A DNA stretch of 64,000 bases from the NCBI RefSeq assembly GCF_900119485.1, contig NZ_FPJZ01000003.1:62001-126000 (forward strand). The letters run 5' to 3'. This stretch comes from Thermoactinomyces sp. DSM 45891. Its GTDB lineage: Bacteria > Bacillota > Bacilli > Thermoactinomycetales > Thermoactinomycetaceae. Below are positions 61,281 to 64,000 of the stretch, one piece after another (the first letter of the stretch is position 1; every line of letters starts with the position of its first letter). A model generated the notes under the pieces. The model was not told the origin of the DNA. It searched no databases and was given only the letters and a program-made list of their open reading frames with translations. The translations under genes were made by a program, and so were the position numbers.

Positions 61281-61349
61281 AGGAGATCATCCTTTGAGTC
61301 GAATTTTATAACTATTGTAACAAAATTTGACTCTATTTCGCATGACCTT

Positions 61350-62555
61350 CTATCTTTCCATCGCTTGACAAAGATCTCCGATAATATCTTCTACCTCTTC
61401 TATTCCTACCGAAAGCCGAACAAGTCCATCGCTAATTCCCATCTTCCATCTCTCTTCTTGCGGTACACCCGAATGAGTCATCGATGCCGGATGCTGAATC
61501 AACGTATCTACATCACCCAAGCTAACCGCTAAGCGACATAAATTCAATCGATTTAGCATGTGAACAGCCGCTTCATAACCACCTGTTAATTCAAAAGCGA
61601 TTACACCGCCGAATCCCTTCATTTGCTTCTTAGCTAGTTGATATTGTGGAAAGCTTGGTAAGCCGGGGTAGAATACGCGACTGACAAATGGATGAGACTC
61701 TAGAAATTCTGCCACCAACTGCGCATTACAATTATGTTGTTCCATTCGAAGCGCCAGCGTTTTTAGCCCTCGGAGCAATAAAAAAGCATCCATAGGAGCG
61801 AGAATGCCCCCCAAATCTTTTTGTGTCGTCATCTGGATTTGTTTCATCATATCACGGGAGCCCGCAATCACACCTGCCACTACATCCCCATGACCCCCAA
61901 TATATTTCGTTGCACTATGGATGACAATATCACATCCATATTCAATAGGGCGCTGTAGATATGGGGACAGAAAGGTATTATCCACTGCTGTATAGATCCC
62001 CTTTTCCTTGGCAACTTTTGATACCATTGCTAAGTCGATTAACTCCATAGTTGGGTTGGCTGGGGTCTCTAGGTAGATTAACGTCGTATTAGGGCGAATT
62101 GCCTTACGAACCTCTTCCTCATCCCTCATCTCGATCAAGGAGACCTCGACTTGATAGCGTTCTTCCATCAACTTTAATAAACCAAATGTACATCCATACA
62201 GACTACGCGAGCAGAGAATGTGATCTCCAGTCCTCACTATTCCCATCAGAGAAGCTGATATCGCCGCCATACCAGAACCAAATGCTAATGCTGAATCGGC
62301 TCCTTCTAATAAAGCAATCTTCTGCTCCAATAACTGTACCGTTGGATTTGCTAAACGAGTATAAACATATCCCTCTTCGAATCCAGAAAAACGATTGGCA
62401 CCCTGCTCCACACTTTCAAAGACAAACGTAGATGTCTGGTAAATAGGAGGTACCAATGAACCTATCCCCCCTGCTACTTTTGTCCCATCACCATGAATCG
62501 CTTGTGTAGCAAATCCCCACTCTTTTGGCACCATTTCCGTTAACAGCTCACTCAT
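61350..62555 (-). CDS. Methionine gamma-lyase
   Basis: 401 residues from the ATG at 62555 (SD AAAGGGG). PLP enzyme of the Cys/Met metabolism family: PLP Lys in IHSATKYIGGHGD, VYTRLANPTV, and the active-site Cys in LYGCTFGLL. That Cys is characteristic of methionine gamma-lyases and argues against cystathionine gamma-synthase or beta-lyase. It splits methionine to methanethiol, 2-oxobutyrate and ammonia. First gene of an operon with a sigma-54 activator, under a near-consensus sigma-54 promoter. Confidence 0.87.
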   Translation of the reverse strand: MSELLTEMVPKEWGFATQAIHGDGTKVAGGIGSLVPPIYQTSTFVFESVEQGANRFSGFEEGYVYTRLANPTVQLLEQKIALLEGADSALAFGSGMAAISASLMGIVRTGDHILCSRSLYGCTFGLLKLMEERYQVEVSLIEMRDEEEVRKAIRPNTTLIYLETPANPTMELIDLAMVSKVAKEKGIYTAVDNTFLSPYLQRPIEYGCDIVIHSATKYIGGHGDVVAGVIAGSRDMMKQIQMTTQKDLGGILAPMDAFLLLRGLKTLALRMEQHNCNAQLVAEFLESHPFVSRVFYPGLPSFPQYQLAKKQMKGFGGVIAFELTGGYEAAVHMLNRLNLCRLAVSLGDVDTLIQHPASMTHSGVPQEERWKMGISDGLVRLSVGIEEVEDIIGDLCQAMER

Positions 62556-62598
62556 TATGATTCCCCTTTCGTGGTTGATCCTTTTCAACATAGAATGA

Positions 62599-62615
62599 TG
62601 CAAGAATCATGCCAA
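62599..62615 (-). promoter_or_regulatory. Sigma-54 (SigL) -24/-12 promoter of the methionine gamma-lyase operon
   Basis: On the minus strand TTGGCATGATTCTTGCA matches the consensus YTGGCACGRNNNTTGCW at 16 of 17 positions. The GG and GC are separated by the required 10 bases. The start codon is 44 bases downstream with a normal SD, and the operon itself encodes a sigma-54 activator. Confidence 0.85.
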
Positions 62616-62640
62616 AGGGAAACGCACGGATCATCACGAA

Positions 62641-62654
62641 TATAGGTAACTATA
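62641..62654. promoter_or_regulatory. Possible activator binding site (palindrome)
   Basis: TATAG-GTAA-CTATA is a 5-bp inverted repeat about 25 bases upstream of the -24 element. It could bind the TyrR-like activator, but enhancer sites usually lie further away. Weak. Confidence 0.25.
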
Positions 62655-62725
62655 ATGGTTTGATTCATTTCCAATGGTAAGAAAAGATACCACATCAAAA
62701 AATTGAACATAAGATGGTGAAGATC

Positions 62726-63358
62726 ATGACACAGTTTTTTCTAGGATTAGGCTCTTTTATTGCTGTGATTTATCTCATAGCAATCTGGTTTCAACACCAG
62801 AAAATCCATCACATTTTAAAAGCACTACCCATTCTCTGTTGGAGCCTTGTAGTTGGGATAACGCTCCCTGATGGAGAACCTCTTGGCTACTATCTATTAG
62901 CTGGACTTCTATTTTCAGCTCTAGGTGACTTATTTTTACTTAATCATGACAAACATTTCCTAAAAGGATTAGTTAGCTTTTTTATTGCACATGTGGTGTA
63001 TGTAGTAGGGTTCACCTCTATCTCAACGAGTGAGACCTCCTTTTTATGTCTGGGAATTTTGCTATTGATCGCACTTCTTTATATGGGTTTTCTTCGTCGA
63101 ATAATCATGGAGGAGTACTCATCAGTTTCATTTTTTCTATCTGTTTGTGCATATATCCTTATGATTACAGCGATGGTTTATACGGCTTGGCTTACATCTC
63201 AGTATTGGCTCATAGTAGGTTCTCTGCTCTTTTATATATCAGACTTTACACTCAGTTGGAATAAGTTTGTCCGTCCGTTTAAGAAAGCAGACGTAGTAAT
63301 TATGGTTACTTATTATGGAGCTCAAGTTAGTTTGGTTGTTGGGTATCTCTGCTTCTAA
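62726..63358 (+). CDS. YhhN/TMEM86-family membrane protein (lysoplasmalogenase-like)
   Basis: About 210 residues with eight hydrophobic segments. The conserved acids LLFSALGDLFLL and YISDFTLSWNKF match the YhhN family; a eukaryotic member hydrolyses lysoplasmalogen, the bacterial substrate is uncertain. I choose the ATG at 62726 because GGTGA lies 6 bases upstream; the ATG at 62714 has no SD. It precedes sat by 20 bases and is divergent from the methionine gamma-lyase operon. Confidence 0.8.
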   Translation: MTQFFLGLGSFIAVIYLIAIWFQHQKIHHILKALPILCWSLVVGITLPDGEPLGYYLLAGLLFSALGDLFLLNHDKHFLKGLVSFFIAHVVYVVGFTSISTSETSFLCLGILLLIALLYMGFLRRIIMEEYSSVSFFLSVCAYILMITAMVYTAWLTSQYWLIVGSLLFYISDFTLSWNKFVRPFKKADVVIMVTYYGAQVSLVVGYLCF

Positions 63359-63377
63359 TAGATTAGGAGGTAGACGC

Positions 63378-64000
63378 ATGATTCAATCACATGGCGGTAC
63401 ACTTGTCTCAAGAGAACTATCTAGTGAGGAAAGGAAACAGTGGCTCCAAAAAAAGGGAGAGTATCCTGTCATAAAGATCTCAGAACGTACGTTCTCAGAT
63501 CTTTATTGCATTGCCACAGGCGTGTTTTCACCCCTAACTGGATTTCTTACCGAAGCTGACTATGATAGTGTTCTTACGGATATGCGTTTAAGCAGTGGAC
63601 TTGTATGGTCAATTCCGATTACCTTATCCATCCCGCCGGAGCAAAAAAATGAGATCTCTTCTTCTGAATATGCCTTTCTCCAGCGAAAAGATAAAACCAT
63701 AGTGGGAGTAGTCGAGATAGAGAGCATCTATCAAGTAGATCAACAGAAGGAAGCACAATCGATCTATCGTACAACGGATCCCAATCATCCTGGAGTTTGT
63801 AGTTTATTGCAGCAAAGCTCTCTCTACTTAGGCGGTTCGATCTGGCTATGGGAACGCCCTCAGCTCGATCCTTTTACAAACTATCATCTCACTCCTTCCT
63901 ATACACGAGGCTATTTTCAAGAGAAGCAGTGGAACACAATCGTAGGGTTCCAGACTCGTAATCCGGTTCACCGTGCCCATGAGTATATTCAAAAAGTGGC
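63378..64000 (+). CDS. sat: Sulfate adenylyltransferase, N-terminal part (3' end outside window)
   Basis: The frame runs from the ATG at 63378 (SD TAGGAGG) off the right edge, 207 codons. It begins MIQSHGGTLVSRELSS, has GVFSPLTGFLTEADYDSVL and reaches the ATP-binding motif GFQTRNPVHRAHEYI with the HxxH histidines. It converts sulfate and ATP to adenosine phosphosulfate in sulfate assimilation. It follows the YhhN gene in the same direction; further sulfate genes may lie beyond the window. Confidence 0.93.
   Translation, partial: MIQSHGGTLVSRELSSEERKQWLQKKGEYPVIKISERTFSDLYCIATGVFSPLTGFLTEADYDSVLTDMRLSSGLVWSIPITLSIPPEQKNEISSSEYAFLQRKDKTIVGVVEIESIYQVDQQKEAQSIYRTTDPNHPGVCSLLQQSSLYLGGSIWLWERPQLDPFTNYHLTPSYTRGYFQEKQWNTIVGFQTRNPVHRAHEYIQKV

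Noticed and set aside
1..64000. CRISPR arrays, tRNA or rRNA genes, prophage.
   Set aside because: No spaced direct repeats, no cloverleaf or rRNA sequence and no phage structural genes were seen.

Overview
The window looks like chromosomal DNA from a spore-forming, low-to-moderate GC member of the Bacillota, order Bacillales. It carries sigE, sigG, spoIIGA, spoVD, spoVE, a gerR/rsfA-type regulator, a CotF-like coat protein, bacillithiol synthesis (bshC) and many Bacillus yla/ylb/yng/ykt homologues. MurE has the DNPR motif of meso-diaminopimelate enzymes. A Thermoactinomycetaceae-like bacterium would fit, but this is an inference from gene content and no search was run. Starts use ATG, GTG and TTG with strong Shine-Dalgarno (SD) sequences. 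Where the longest reading frame begins at a codon inside the SD itself, I moved the start downstream.

Layout. 1-5.5 kb: a partial unknown gene, a possible tiny peptide gene, an ABC ATPase, an AidB-like acyl-CoA dehydrogenase, a nucleotidyltransferase, a HAD phosphatase and a DUF6530 protein. 5.6-26.2 kb: the division and cell-wall (dcw) cluster on the minus strand, transcribed mraZ-rsmH-ftsL-pbpB-[cotF-like]-spoVD-murE-murF-mraY-murD-spoVE-murB-divIB-ftsA-ftsZ-spoIIGA-sigE-sigG. murG is missing from its usual place, murF is included, and several internal terminators divide the cluster. Regulatory signals are readable: MraZ boxes at the mraZ promoter, a sigma-H-like promoter before ftsA, a 22-bp-spaced promoter before spoIIGA, and a sigma-F-like promoter plus an SD-occluding hairpin before sigG.

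26.2-37.5 kb: ahcY, bshC, panE, then a leucine-catabolism-type cluster (biotin carboxylase, biotin carrier, HMG-CoA lyase, enoyl-CoA hydratase, carboxyltransferase), followed by the ylbP and gerR homologues and a crotonase-fold protein lacking both hydratase glutamates. 37.6-48.4 kb: DUF2626, a MidA-like methyltransferase, a thiol-redox cluster (rhodanese, ResA, CcdA, TlpA-like, metallo-beta-lactamase), ylaJ/ylaI/ylaH homologues, nfo, a phosphodiesterase, pepA and yktB. A large concentric palindrome lies at 43363-43599.

48.6-53 kb: speA (arginine decarboxylase) converges on a small SR1P-like gene. An IS3-family element with a frameshifted orfB has inserted into the loop of the terminator they share. 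53-64 kb: an M23-like protein, a double dynamin, a stand-alone DnaA domain I protein, a kinase-fold protein with a Ser/His/Arg-rich CotG-like tail, a methionine gamma-lyase operon with its own sigma-54 activator and a near-consensus -24/-12 promoter, a YhhN-family protein and the start of sat.

The most interesting items are the methionine gamma-lyase/sigma-54 unit, the kinase with the coat-protein-like tail, the SR1P/speA locus with its IS-split terminator, the stand-alone DnaA domain I protein, and the concentric palindrome.
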